A DNA stretch of 35,344 bases. It comes from Treponema sp. (GTDB taxonomy: Bacteria > Spirochaetota > Spirochaetia > Treponematales > Breznakiellaceae). This document shows, piece by piece, positions 15,180 to 22,350 of the stretch. The notes under the pieces were generated by a model, which made no database searches, was not told the DNA's origin, and was given only the letters and a program-made list of their open reading frames with translations. Made by a program: the position numbers and the translations under genes. The DNA lies in NCBI GenBank assembly GCA_031276965.1, contig JAISMC010000080.1, positions 1 to 35,344 of the forward strand, in the 5' to 3' direction. How positions within the stretch are numbered: the stretch's first letter is position 1; each line of letters begins with the position of its first letter.

Positions 15180-16355
15180 CTAATCGGCTATGTTGCCGTG
15201 CAAGTCAATGTCATGCCGTGAAGTAGCGCCCTCGATATAGATACTGCCGTAGCCGTTGGGGGGGGTGTAATAATTCGGGGAGTTATTGGTGATGATTCCG
15301 CCGTTCCATTCCAGGAAATGATTGGCGTCATTCTTTAGCATAATGCTCCCGCCGTTACCCCCGCTATTACCCGTTATAAGCCCGCCATTTATGGTAAGGC
15401 TGGCGCCAACGCCGGCGCCAGGAGAAGCTATGTATACCGGAGCGGCATCGTTATTATTTGCCGAACAGTTTGTAATAGTCCCGCCGTTGATTACCGCGGT
15501 TCCCCTGATTTCCAGCGCCGGAGACTGGGACCACATATAGCTGCGATTGTTTCGCATGGTAACGCCCTCATTCATAGTAAAGTGACCGCCCTGGTTTACT
15601 CTAACAAAGGGCTCGCCGGAGTTGGATCGTCCCTCAAACACAATGCTGCCGGACCCAACCCCGCCCGGGGTACCCAGGGTCAGCTTTCCCCAAGTAGCAG
15701 GCGCAGGCCCTACCTCAAATATTCTGCCAGTACCATACTCAGTTGCCCTAAGGGTAAGCGTTCCGCCGGCCGGGGCAAGGATGGTGATCGCCTTGTTTTC
15801 TATATTAACGGAATCATAAGAATTCATACCAAAACTGCCGGCGAGAATCAGGACAGAGCCGGTCGCGGCGTCCTCTATCATGGCGCGCAAAGCGTCTCCA
15901 TCGCTGTTACTGCCGTCGCCGATGAGACTGGCTTGTTTTACCGTTACCGTATAGGGCCGGGACAAACCGTTAGCCGTTACCGTGTAGGTCCGGGGCCCGG
16001 AAAAATCAGTCCCCCCCGCCGTGGTAACCACAGCCCCGGCGGGGCCGGCGGCGGTTACGGGGGCGGGCAGGCTGGTAAAGGCTGCCGCAGGTACGATTAC
16101 CATAACGGTAAGGGCGGCTTTGTTTATCTTCCCCGTTCCGGCCAAGGCCCCGCTCCCTGTGCCGTAACGTTTTCCATCGATGTCAAAGTAAAAGGCCTCG
16201 AAGGCCGGAACCGGAACCGGCGCCGGTTCCGCGCCGGTCCCCTCGTCAAAAAGGGGGTCCACCACCTTCTCCATCCACGGATTCCCGCAGGAGCCGGCAG
16301 CCAAAACGGCGCAGCATACCGCCGTCAGCGCCCGGAACACAGCTTTTGTTTTCAT
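15180..16355 (-). CDS. Surface lipoprotein with beta-helix-like repeats, copy 1
   Basis: This 391-residue exported lipoprotein has the N-terminus MKTKAVFRALTAVCCAVL, lipobox LAAGSC with Cys at about 23, then a short Pro/Val linker. An Ig-like/DUF5018-like segment (GTDFSGPRTYTVTANGLSRP) is followed by a right-handed beta-helix-like region. That region has Asn/Gly-rich rungs: MNEGVTMRNNRSYMW, IRGTAVINGGTITNC, LTINGGLITGNSGGNGG and WNGGIITNNSPNY. It probably sits on the outer membrane, perhaps as an adhesin or carbohydrate-binding protein; no catalytic residues can be named. It is a tandem copy of the next gene, with its start exactly 1254 bases away and identical length. An adjacent fragment of the barrel-protein gene end marks the duplication junction. 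Confidence 0.75.
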   Translation of the reverse strand: MKTKAVFRALTAVCCAVLAAGSCGNPWMEKVVDPLFDEGTGAEPAPVPVPAFEAFYFDIDGKRYGTGSGALAGTGKINKAALTVMVIVPAAAFTSLPAPVTAAGPAGAVVTTAGGTDFSGPRTYTVTANGLSRPYTVTVKQASLIGDGSNSDGDALRAMIEDAATGSVLILAGSFGMNSYDSVNIENKAITILAPAGGTLTLRATEYGTGRIFEVGPAPATWGKLTLGTPGGVGSGSIVFEGRSNSGEPFVRVNQGGHFTMNEGVTMRNNRSYMWSQSPALEIRGTAVINGGTITNCSANNNDAAPVYIASPGAGVGASLTINGGLITGNSGGNGGSIMLKNDANHFLEWNGGIITNNSPNYYTPPNGYGSIYIEGATSRHDIDLHGNIAD

Positions 16356-16370
16356 GTTTCCCTCTTTCCT

Positions 16371-16396
16371 TTCTATAATCTGAAACCGGCGGACAT
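16371..16396 (-). pseudogene. Relic of the barrel-protein 3' end at the duplication junction
   Basis: Reading on the minus strand, this stretch encodes (G)MSAGFRL and a stop, matching the C-terminus GVSAGFRF-stop of the gene at 17624-18175. It sits upstream of lipoprotein copy 1 exactly where the intact barrel gene ends upstream of copy 2. It shows that the duplication began inside the barrel gene. Confidence 0.65.
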
Positions 16397-16433
16397 ACCG
16401 TCCCGCCGGGGGGCCCCGCTTCGCTTACCCGTC

Positions 16434-17609
16434 CTAATCGGCTGTATTGCCGTGCAAGTCAATGTCATGGGTATGATTAGGGATATCAAATGGAAACTCG
16501 TCCTGGATATAGATACTGCCGTAACCGTCGGGGGGGGTGTAATGATTCGGGATGTTATTGGTGATGGTTCCGCCGTTCCATTCCAGGAAATGATTGGCGT
16601 CATCCCTTAGCATAATACTCCCGCCCGAATTAACCCCGAAGTTACCCGTTATAAGCCCGCCATTTATGGTAAGGCTGGCGCCGGTAATGCCGCCATCAGA
16701 AGAACCTAAGTATATTGGCGCTGAATCACCACCTTTATTTGCCGAACAGTTTGTAATGGTCCCGCCGTTGATTACCGCGGTTCCCCTGATTTCCAGCGCC
16801 GCAGCCATGGCGCTATGAGTGGTGTTGTTTTGCATGGTAACGCCCTCATTCATAGTAAAGAAACCGTCCTTTAGTATTGAAACAAAGGGCTCGCTGTAGG
16901 AGGCTTGTCCCTCAAACACCATGCTGCCGGACCCAGCCCCGCCCAGAGTCAGCGATCCCCCGGCCCGTACCTCAAACACTTTGCCATAAAATAAAGAAAC
17001 AGACTCTTGCTTAAAGGTAAGCGTTCCGCCGGGCGGGGCAAGGATGGTGATCGCCTTGTCTATAAAAATGGAGTTAGGCCCAGAACGAACAGGGAAAGTC
17101 CCGGCGAGAATCAGGGTTTCGCCGGGACTGGCGCCGGCTATCCGGGCGCGCAGCTCGTCTTCAGCGGCGTAAGTGCCGTCGCCGATGAGACCAGCTTGTT
17201 TTACCGTTACCGTATAGGCCCGGGACAAACCGTTAGCCGTTACCGTGTAGGTCCGGGACCCGGAAAAATCAGTCCCCCCCGCCGGGCTAACCACGGCCCC
17301 GGCGGGGCCGGCGGCGGTTACGGGGGCGGGCAGGCTGTGTAAGGCCGCCGTACCCGGTACGATTACCGTAACGGTAAGGGTAACTTTGTTTATGTTCCCC
17401 GTTCCGGCTAAGGCCCCGTCCCCCGCGCCGTAATGTTTTCCACCGATGTCAAAGTAAAAGGCCTCGAAGGCCGGAACCGGAACCGGGCCGGTCCCATCGT
17501 CAAAAAGGGGGTCCACCACCTTCTCCATCCACGGATTCCCGCAGGAACCGGCAGCCAAAACGGCGCAGCATACCGCCGTCAGCGCCCGGAACACCGCTTT
17601 TGTTTTCAT
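16434..17609 (-). CDS. Surface lipoprotein with beta-helix-like repeats, copy 2
   Basis: Paralogue of the preceding entry, also 391 residues from the ATG at 17609. The ORF-track start at 17726 lies inside the upstream gene and is not used. It has the same signal peptide and lipobox (LAAGSC). The linker PVPVPAFEAFYFDIGGKHYG comes next, then TVTANGLSRAYTVTVKQ, then beta-helix-like rungs such as MNEGVTMQNNTTHS, INGGTITNCSANKGG and INGGLITGNFGVNSGG. The C-terminus HDIDLHGNTAD matches copy 1 (HDIDLHGNIAD). It differs mainly in the central third and by a small insertion before the C-terminus (QDEFPFDIPNHT). It follows the barrel-protein gene by 14 bases, so the three may be co-transcribed. Function unknown; cell-surface exposure is inferred. 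Confidence 0.75.
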   Translation of the reverse strand: MKTKAVFRALTAVCCAVLAAGSCGNPWMEKVVDPLFDDGTGPVPVPAFEAFYFDIGGKHYGAGDGALAGTGNINKVTLTVTVIVPGTAALHSLPAPVTAAGPAGAVVSPAGGTDFSGSRTYTVTANGLSRAYTVTVKQAGLIGDGTYAAEDELRARIAGASPGETLILAGTFPVRSGPNSIFIDKAITILAPPGGTLTFKQESVSLFYGKVFEVRAGGSLTLGGAGSGSMVFEGQASYSEPFVSILKDGFFTMNEGVTMQNNTTHSAMAAALEIRGTAVINGGTITNCSANKGGDSAPIYLGSSDGGITGASLTINGGLITGNFGVNSGGSIMLRDDANHFLEWNGGTITNNIPNHYTPPDGYGSIYIQDEFPFDIPNHTHDIDLHGNTAD

Positions 17610-17623
17610 GTTTCCTTCCCTTG

Positions 17624-18175
17624 CTAGAATCTGAAACCGGCGGATACACCCGCTCCGGCTATATACGGCCATCCCGTCCGGATAATGCTGTCCACATACC
17701 AATGCCGGCCCAAGAGAAAGCGCCATCCCGCCATAAGTCCCACCGACAAGGTCCCCGATTCCGCCGGAACGGAAACGCCCTCCAGATTAAACAGCGCCAG
17801 TCCCGCATTAAGCTGGGCGAAGAGGCCCTCCCGTTCCTTGCCGGGAAGTACATATACCCGGAGGAAGGTGGTCGCTTCCAGGGTGGTAATGTTTTCGCCG
17901 TCCACTAAACAGGCCACCATCAATCCCAGCGCCGTAGGGCCGCCGCCTCCCCCAAGGATAAATCCGCCCCCGTAGGCTGCGGTCTTCCGGCTGTAGAAGG
18001 AGGCTTCCGCCAGCGGTCCCGCGAAAAACTCGTTCTTCGCCTGGGCCGGCAGGGCGCCGGCGGTAAAAAGCATGAGGAACAGCAGAAGCTTTGCCCCCAA
18101 AAACCGGGTCCTTTTTGCCTGATACGCTCGTAAATTGACAAGAGGAAGGGACTTTTCACGCAAACAACCTTCCAT
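17624..18175 (-). CDS. Small outer-membrane beta-barrel-like protein
   Basis: This is a protein of up to 183 residues with a signal-peptide core KLLLFLMLFTAGALPAQA. The mature part has alternating hydrophobic strands (AASFYSRKTAAYGGG-like, TFLRVYVLP, LFAQLNAGLALFNL, TLSVGLMAGWRFLLG) and ends in GVSAGFRF. The C-terminal Phe is the usual signal for outer-membrane barrel assembly. The annotated ATG at 18175 gives a long N-region. A TTG start at about residue 26, after AAAAAGGAC, would give a normal signal peptide, so the start is uncertain. Small barrels of this kind recur in treponemes with no known role. The 3' end is copied at 16371-16396. Confidence 0.6.
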   Translation of the reverse strand: MEGCLREKSLPLVNLRAYQAKRTRFLGAKLLLFLMLFTAGALPAQAKNEFFAGPLAEASFYSRKTAAYGGGFILGGGGGPTALGLMVACLVDGENITTLEATTFLRVYVLPGKEREGLFAQLNAGLALFNLEGVSVPAESGTLSVGLMAGWRFLLGRHWYVDSIIRTGWPYIAGAGVSAGFRF

Positions 18176-18286
18176 TTTGAAGTCAGTATATCCTATTCCG
18201 GCGCTTTGTCAATCATATCCGCCGGGGCTGCGGGGCCTCCCCTCTTCCGCCGGGGCTGTTTCAAAACAAATGCCGCCCGTCGCCGC

Positions 18287-19606
18287 CTATGCGCGGAGAA
18301 AGGCCGCCGCGGTAAGCGCCGCGGTTATCAGTACCGCCGCGCCCAGCGCAAGCCTGCCGGGCAGAACCGGCGCGGGGCCGGAGGACGCTTTGTTTTCCGG
18401 GATGCCCGCGCCCGGCGGGTTCCCTCCGCGGGCCGCTTCCTGTTCCGCGCTTAGTTCCAGCATAAGCCTGTCAATGCCGGCAATTAACCCGGCCCTTTTT
18501 CCCCCGCCGCCGCTTCCCAGGGGGCCTATCCTTTCAAAAAGCTTGAAGGATTCGGCGACGAGGGTTCCCAGGGGGCCGGGGAAATGCAGATCCGGCCGTA
18601 TCGCCGCCCCGGACAGAAGGATAAGCCCCTCCAAAGTCAGGGCCTTGCGAAGCCCCGCAAGAAGGGCCCCCCCGGTAATGCGCAGGGCCCCCCATTCCGC
18701 CAGCACCCTGCCGTAGGGCGGAAAGAGGTTGAAGATTACAATGCCCAAAACCGCCGGCAGCGTTACCAGGGGGCGGATCTTTTTGCCGCTCAGGTATGCA
18801 AAAAGCCAGAAGAGCAAAAACTGCAGCGTCCGCAGAAGGGGGGAAGGGTTGCAGAGAAAGGCGGCGGCCATGAGCAGCGCGGCGGCGCAGAGGTCCCCCG
18901 GACGGAAGCGGCTCTGAAACGCCAGGCGCCGGCGGGCCGTTTCCCCGCGGGCCGCCGCGGGCGCGTCTTTGGGGGATGGTCCGGGGCCGGCCGCCGCCGG
19001 CGGAAGGGCTTCCCGCCCGGCCTTTGCCATACCGGGGAGAACCCCCGGCCCAAGCTCTTCCAACTGCCGCTTGAACCAGAGGGAACGGGCGGCGAAGACT
19101 TCGCAAAAAAGTCCCAGCATAGTACCGGTAACTATCCCCATAAACAAAAAGGGGGGGACTATCAGCCTTGCGCCGCTTCCAAAAATAAATAAACGGGCCA
19201 GCAGTATTTGAACCGCATTGGAGAGCAGGGCCCCGGCGGCGCTTATCCCGGTAAAGCCTGTCCGTTCCGGCCCCAGGGTTTTCCGCAGAAGATACATCGC
19301 CGCCCCGGAAACGGCGGTTCCCGCCAGAGAAAACAAAAACACATAGGAAAAGAGGGTCCCCGTGATAAGAGCCTGTCCCAGGATCTTGATCAGCGCCAAA
19401 AGGGCGAAGGCTCCGGGAGAGAGGAGGTCCAGCCCCAGAAGCAGGGGCAGATTGGCAAGGCCTATCCGCATAAACGGAAAAGGCTTGGGGATCATGTATT
19501 CGACGGTTGATAAAAAGAGACAGAAGGCTCCAAGGAAGGGGATGAGCCGCTCCGTCCGGCGTCTTTCCGGGGAACCGCTCCGGGCCCTACCAGGCCGCAG
19601 CGTCAA
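18287..19606 (-). CDS. Gx transporter family membrane protein with EcfT-like C-terminal half
   Basis: This integral membrane protein has 439 residues. The N-terminal half (about residues 20-190) matches the Gx transporter / heptaprenyl diphosphate synthase component I family. It shows an S-component-like pattern, with ANLPLLLGLDLLSPGAFALL, KILGQALITGTLF, and GALLSNAVQILLARLFIFG. A low-complexity Ala/Pro linker follows. The second half has several helices (AAALLMAAAFLCNPSP, FLLFWLFAYLSGK, LPAVLGIVIFNLFPPYG) and an amphipathic LLAGLRKALTLEGLILLSGA, which resembles EcfT/CbiQ transmembrane components. One further helix closes the protein. It overlaps the NusG-II gene by 20 bases, a pairing seen in many anaerobes. 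The cargo is unknown; an isoprenoid-quinone or flavin-related role is only suggested by such neighbourhoods. Confidence 0.7.
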   Translation of the reverse strand: MTLRPGRARSGSPERRRTERLIPFLGAFCLFLSTVEYMIPKPFPFMRIGLANLPLLLGLDLLSPGAFALLALIKILGQALITGTLFSYVFLFSLAGTAVSGAAMYLLRKTLGPERTGFTGISAAGALLSNAVQILLARLFIFGSGARLIVPPFLFMGIVTGTMLGLFCEVFAARSLWFKRQLEELGPGVLPGMAKAGREALPPAAAGPGPSPKDAPAAARGETARRRLAFQSRFRPGDLCAAALLMAAAFLCNPSPLLRTLQFLLFWLFAYLSGKKIRPLVTLPAVLGIVIFNLFPPYGRVLAEWGALRITGGALLAGLRKALTLEGLILLSGAAIRPDLHFPGPLGTLVAESFKLFERIGPLGSGGGGKRAGLIAGIDRLMLELSAEQEAARGGNPPGAGIPENKASSGPAPVLPGRLALGAAVLITAALTAAAFLRA

Positions 19607-19979
19607 GCGTATCCTCTGCGTCTTTGGAATCCGCGGCTTCTACGGTTACCAGCACCTGATTGGGCAGACAGGCAATCCACTGCCCCCGGGCGTGGATTGC
19701 CCCCGAGGCGGCGCAAAGCTGATTGGCGCAGGGCGACGAAAGAATCCGCGCCCTGCCGTCCCGCAGTTCCACCACCGTATCTCCCAAGGGACCGGCGACA
19801 CTGACTAATTCCGCCGTATTTTGATTCTGGGGATATACCCAGCTTTTACCGGGCCCCCTGAGGACAATCCTGCTTCCGCCGCCGGGATTCCGGTATATTA
19901 TCAAGGCGCTGAATCCGGTAAAAACCACTGCCAGGATAATTACTCCATAATCAAAAGGACGGAGCCTAAAGGGTGCCAC
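19587..19979 (-). CDS. NusG domain II-containing membrane-anchored protein
   Basis: This is a 130-residue protein starting at a GTG, with one N-terminal transmembrane helix (VIILAVVFTGFSALIIY, about residues 12-28). A NusG-II beta domain outside the membrane follows. The family signature is clear: ILSSPCANQLCAASGAIHARGQWIACLPNQVLVTV, with three conserved cysteines. Despite the name it is not a transcription factor. In Firmicutes and spirochaetes it usually neighbours a Gx transporter gene, as here, and often flavin-linked genes. A redox or cofactor-binding role is plausible but not shown. No clear Shine-Dalgarno is visible. Confidence 0.8.
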   Translation of the reverse strand: MAPFRLRPFDYGVIILAVVFTGFSALIIYRNPGGGSRIVLRGPGKSWVYPQNQNTAELVSVAGPLGDTVVELRDGRARILSSPCANQLCAASGAIHARGQWIACLPNQVLVTVEAADSKDAEDTLDAAAW

Positions 19980-20159
19980 GGATCTTTTGTATCACACTTG
20001 TAACTAAAATGGGAATAGTATTGTTTAACGGAAAACGGGGGTTTTTGAACGGCTCCGTTTTTAAGAACGCCCGAAACGGCGCGTGGTTCTGCCTTTTCCC
20101 GTTGAACCGTAACCGGTACTCCTCCCGGTTACGGTTTTTTAGACTCTCTGCGGTATGGC

Positions 20160-20384
20160 TTAGACTCCGACTACGGCGCTGACTTCGGGAATTTCTTTTT
20201 TAAGGAAATTTTCAATCCCCATTTTTAGGGTCATCTGAGCCATGGGGCATCCGCCGCAGGCGCCGGTCAGTTTAAGAGAAACGGTGCCATCGTTGTCTAC
20301 GGAAACAAATTCCACATCCCCGCCGTCGGCCTGGAGGGAGGGACGTACCGTTTCAAGGGCGGTTTTTATTTTTTCTTCAAGCAT
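20160..20384 (-). CDS. NifU-like C-terminal domain protein (Fe-S scaffold)
   Basis: This 74-residue protein consists only of the NFU domain: SLQADGGDVEFVSVDNDGTVSLKLTGACGGCPMAQMTLKMGIE. The CGGC pair binds a [4Fe-4S] cluster that is passed to target enzymes. I use the ATG at 20384, giving MLEEKIKTALETV, because AGGAG lies 8 bases upstream; the track start adds a 41-residue leader from the hairpin region. Stand-alone NFU proteins serve general Fe-S assembly in treponemes. The window contains several Fe-S enzymes that could use it (the nitrogenase-like pair, NfnAB), but nothing ties it to one of them. Confidence 0.88.
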   Translation of the reverse strand: MLEEKIKTALETVRPSLQADGGDVEFVSVDNDGTVSLKLTGACGGCPMAQMTLKMGIENFLKKEIPEVSAVVGV

Positions 20385-20412
20385 TATTATTCTCCTAATT
20401 TTACTAATAGAG

Positions 20413-20442
20413 GCTGTTCCAAAACTGAAGTTTTGGAACAGC
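20413..20442. repeat. Perfect hairpin of the GTTCCAAAAC family
   Basis: GCTGTTCCAAAAC, TGAA, GTTTTGGAACAGC: 13-bp perfect arms. It lies between the cobalamin adenosyltransferase stop and the NifU-like start. The core AAAACTGAAGTTTT is the inverse of the AAAACTTCAGTTTT core in the terminator at 2998. Confidence 0.8.
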
Positions 20443-20458
20443 AACCTTAGATTTAAGG

Positions 20459-20486
20459 GAAAAAGCGGGCATTTGACCGCTTTTTC
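20459..20486. terminator. Bidirectional terminator-like hairpin
   Basis: GAAAAAGCGG, eight bases, CCGCTTTTTC. The GC core flanked by A-run and T-run works on either strand. It probably ends the alanyl-tRNA-editing/adenosyltransferase transcript before the NifU-like gene. Confidence 0.7.
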
Positions 20487-20488
20487 AA

Positions 20489-20527
20489 GAGCTTGTTTCA
20501 AAACCAACCGGGTTTTGGAACAAGCTC
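20489..20527. repeat. Long hairpin of the GTTTTGGAAC family
   Basis: GAGCTTGTTTCAAAACC, AACCG, GGTTTTGGAACAAGCTC: 17-bp arms with one G-T wobble. It is the third stem in a 115-bp stretch and 44 bases from the adenosyltransferase stop. Confidence 0.8.
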
Positions 20528-20570
20528 AATATACATCACTATTCGGCTGATGACAAGCCGCGGAGTAACT

Positions 20571-21083
20571 TTATCCCTCTAAACAGGCAAGCAAAAAGAG
20601 CAGGTCCGAAAGACGGTTCATATAGGGGATGAACTTCGCCGCCGGCGGGAAACGGGCGGCATCCGCGGAGCCGCTTTCCGCCTCCAGCCGGGCCAGGGCA
20701 GCCAAGCGCCGCTCGGCCCGGCGGCAGACGGTCCGGGCTATGTGCAGCCTGGCCGACGGAGAGTTGGCGCCGGGAATAACGAAACCCCTATAGGGAACCC
20801 CCGCTTCAATTTCCCTGACCCAGACGTTCAGGCGCTCCGGGCCGGGCGGGGCGGAACCGGAACCCGCCAAGGCCCCTGCAATCACAAAGAGATCCCGCTG
20901 TACCGCCTCCAGGATATTTCCCGTCCGTCCCTCCGCCGCAGTACAGCGGGCGTCCCCGATAAAGGCGTTCAGTTCGTCCAGGACGCCGAGACATTCTATC
21001 CGGGGATGATCTTTGGAAAGCCGGGAGAAAGCGCCGGTAAGCCCCGTATTTCCGTCATCGCCGGCGCCGGTGGAAATGCTCAT
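20571..21083 (-). CDS. ATP:cob(I)alamin adenosyltransferase, PduO type
   Basis: This cytoplasmic enzyme makes adenosylcobalamin from ATP and cob(I)alamin. Family landmarks are TGAGDDGNTGLTG near the N-terminus (ATP site), LGVLDELNAFIGDARC at about residue 32, the ARLHIARTVCRRAERR helix with catalytic arginines, and the closing YMNRLSDLLFLLACLEG. The 170 residues are slightly shorter than many PduO proteins. The ATG overlaps the AlaX-type stop by 4 bases. A user enzyme for adenosylcobalamin is not visible here. Confidence in the family is high. Confidence 0.9.
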   Translation of the reverse strand: MSISTGAGDDGNTGLTGAFSRLSKDHPRIECLGVLDELNAFIGDARCTAAEGRTGNILEAVQRDLFVIAGALAGSGSAPPGPERLNVWVREIEAGVPYRGFVIPGANSPSARLHIARTVCRRAERRLAALARLEAESGSADAARFPPAAKFIPYMNRLSDLLFLLACLEG

Positions 21084-22321
21084 TCTTTGGCCGGGGCGAC
21101 GGGTACGTTCCGGGGCAGACTTTCAAAAAAAGCCCGCAGATCCCCGGCGGAACTAAAAGCCCCCTGGAAAAAACCGGGACCGCCGCCGCCCTTGCCGCCG
21201 CGGGCTTCCATAGCTTTCTGTACCAGAGGGCGGACATCGGCCTTTTTTGCCGAACAGAAGGCGGCGAATTTCATATCCCGTTCCGAAGCCAGCACCAGGA
21301 CGGCGCCGCTCATCTTCTGGGCCGCCCTGCCTATGCGGAGGACCTCGCCGATTCCCGCATCACCGAAGGATTCGGCGTATAATGTCCCGTCCTGTCTTTC
21401 GCCGTTTCCGGGATACAGGCCTGCCCTGCGGAGCATTTCTTCCGCTCCGGACCGGGCGGCGGCTTCTTCGAGATTTTTAAGATCCCGTTCAAGCTGACCG
21501 GTCTTTTCCATCAAAGCCTGCACTCCCCTGCCTATCTCCGCCGCCGGGACCTTTAAGATCCTGGAAGCAATGCCGGCATTTTCCCGGAGCATGCGGCTGT
21601 CCCGGAGGACCCGGCGGCCGGCGATAAAGCTGACCCGGCTCATCCCCTTGTGCTTTTCCATCCCCAGAATACGGAGCATGCCTATGGCGCCGGTGGAGGC
21701 AAGATGGGTCCCGCAGCAGGGAACAATATCGTAACCCTCAACTTCGACAACCCGGATTACCTCTTCGCCCTGGGGCGGGACTTTTCGCAGGGAAAAATCG
21801 CTCACCCTTTCGGGAGGACAAAGGTGGATAATGACAGGACGATTCTCCTCAATGGCATCGGCCACGGCTTCCTCTACAGTTATAAGAGTCTCTGCAGAAA
21901 GCATGGGGACATCCACGTCAATGGTACAGATTTCATCACCAAGACGCATGGACACCGTGGGAAAACCGGTCAGCCGGAACATGGTTCCCGAAAGAAGATG
22001 TTGAGCGGTATGGGCTGCGGTAAAATCCCGCCGGCGGCGGCTGTCCAGGCGCAGTTCCGCGGGACCCTTGGCAAGCGGAGCATCTCCCGCGGCAAGATGG
22101 AGGATCTCTCCATCCCTTTCCTGAACATCAAGCAGGGGAACGCCGTTGATCGTCCCCCGGTCGCCGGGCTGTCCGCCTCCCTCGGGATAAAAAATGGTTC
22201 TGTCCAGAAGCGCCGCCAGCTTATCCCCTTCCTTTCTAAGCTCCCGTATCCTTGCGGCGGCGGGTTCCGGGCCGGTATGATCGTAGTAGGCTCTTTCCGT
22301 AGTTTCCTGCCGGGTTTCCAT
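21080..22321 (-). CDS. AlaX-type alanyl-tRNA editing protein with DHHA1 domain
   Basis: This is a free-standing homologue of the alanyl-tRNA synthetase editing region, which hydrolyses Ser- or Gly-mischarged tRNA-Ala. The N-terminal barrel contains RTIFYPEGGGQPGDRG. The zinc/catalytic motifs are HTAQHLLSG at about residues 104-112 and CCGTHLASTG at about 203-212. A coiled linker and a C-terminal DHHA1 domain with the Gly-rich GGKGGGGPGFFQGAF follow, so this is the long (AlaX-L) form; 413 residues fits. The start has no Shine-Dalgarno. A TATACT lies 7 bases upstream on the minus strand, suggesting a leaderless message, and the divergent trmH gene starts only 29 bases away. Confidence 0.88.
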   Translation of the reverse strand: METRQETTERAYYDHTGPEPAAARIRELRKEGDKLAALLDRTIFYPEGGGQPGDRGTINGVPLLDVQERDGEILHLAAGDAPLAKGPAELRLDSRRRRDFTAAHTAQHLLSGTMFRLTGFPTVSMRLGDEICTIDVDVPMLSAETLITVEEAVADAIEENRPVIIHLCPPERVSDFSLRKVPPQGEEVIRVVEVEGYDIVPCCGTHLASTGAIGMLRILGMEKHKGMSRVSFIAGRRVLRDSRMLRENAGIASRILKVPAAEIGRGVQALMEKTGQLERDLKNLEEAAARSGAEEMLRRAGLYPGNGERQDGTLYAESFGDAGIGEVLRIGRAAQKMSGAVLVLASERDMKFAAFCSAKKADVRPLVQKAMEARGGKGGGGPGFFQGAFSSAGDLRAFFESLPRNVPVAPAKE

Positions 22322-22328
22322 GAAACTT

Positions 22329-22344
22329 AGTATACCGGTATAAT
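22329..22344. promoter_or_regulatory. Back-to-back -10 hexamers in a 29-bp divergent gap
   Basis: The gap between the AlaX-type and trmH starts contains TATACCGGTATA, a perfect palindrome at 22331-22342. It yields TATAAT (22339-22344) for trmH, 6 bases before its ATG. On the other strand it yields TATACT (22334-22329), 7 bases before the AlaX ATG. Either strand would make a leaderless transcript, and RNA polymerase cannot occupy both at once. The -35 boxes are weak. Confidence 0.6.
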
Positions 22345-22350
22345 AAGAAC

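Larger units (their letters stand above)
15132..17609. repeat. Tandem 1254-bp duplication carrying the two lipoprotein genes
   Basis: Three landmarks are each offset by exactly 1254 bases: CCGGCGGACATACCGTCCCG at 15132 and 16386, the stops at 15180 and 16434, and the start codons at 16355 and 17609. The signal peptide region and many beta-helix rungs are almost identical, while the middle has diverged with compensating insertions and deletions. The copied flank includes about 50 bp beyond the stop. Confidence 0.85.

Noticed and set aside
15582-16610. 342-residue plus-strand ORF over lipoprotein copy 1
   Set aside because: The opposite strand encodes a signal peptide, lipobox and beta-helix rungs duplicated in a paralogue. 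The plus-strand frame is a shadow.
20160-20384. NifU-like gene as part of the nitrogenase-like system
   Set aside because: It lies 14 kb away with unrelated neighbours. Stand-alone NFU proteins are general Fe-S factors.
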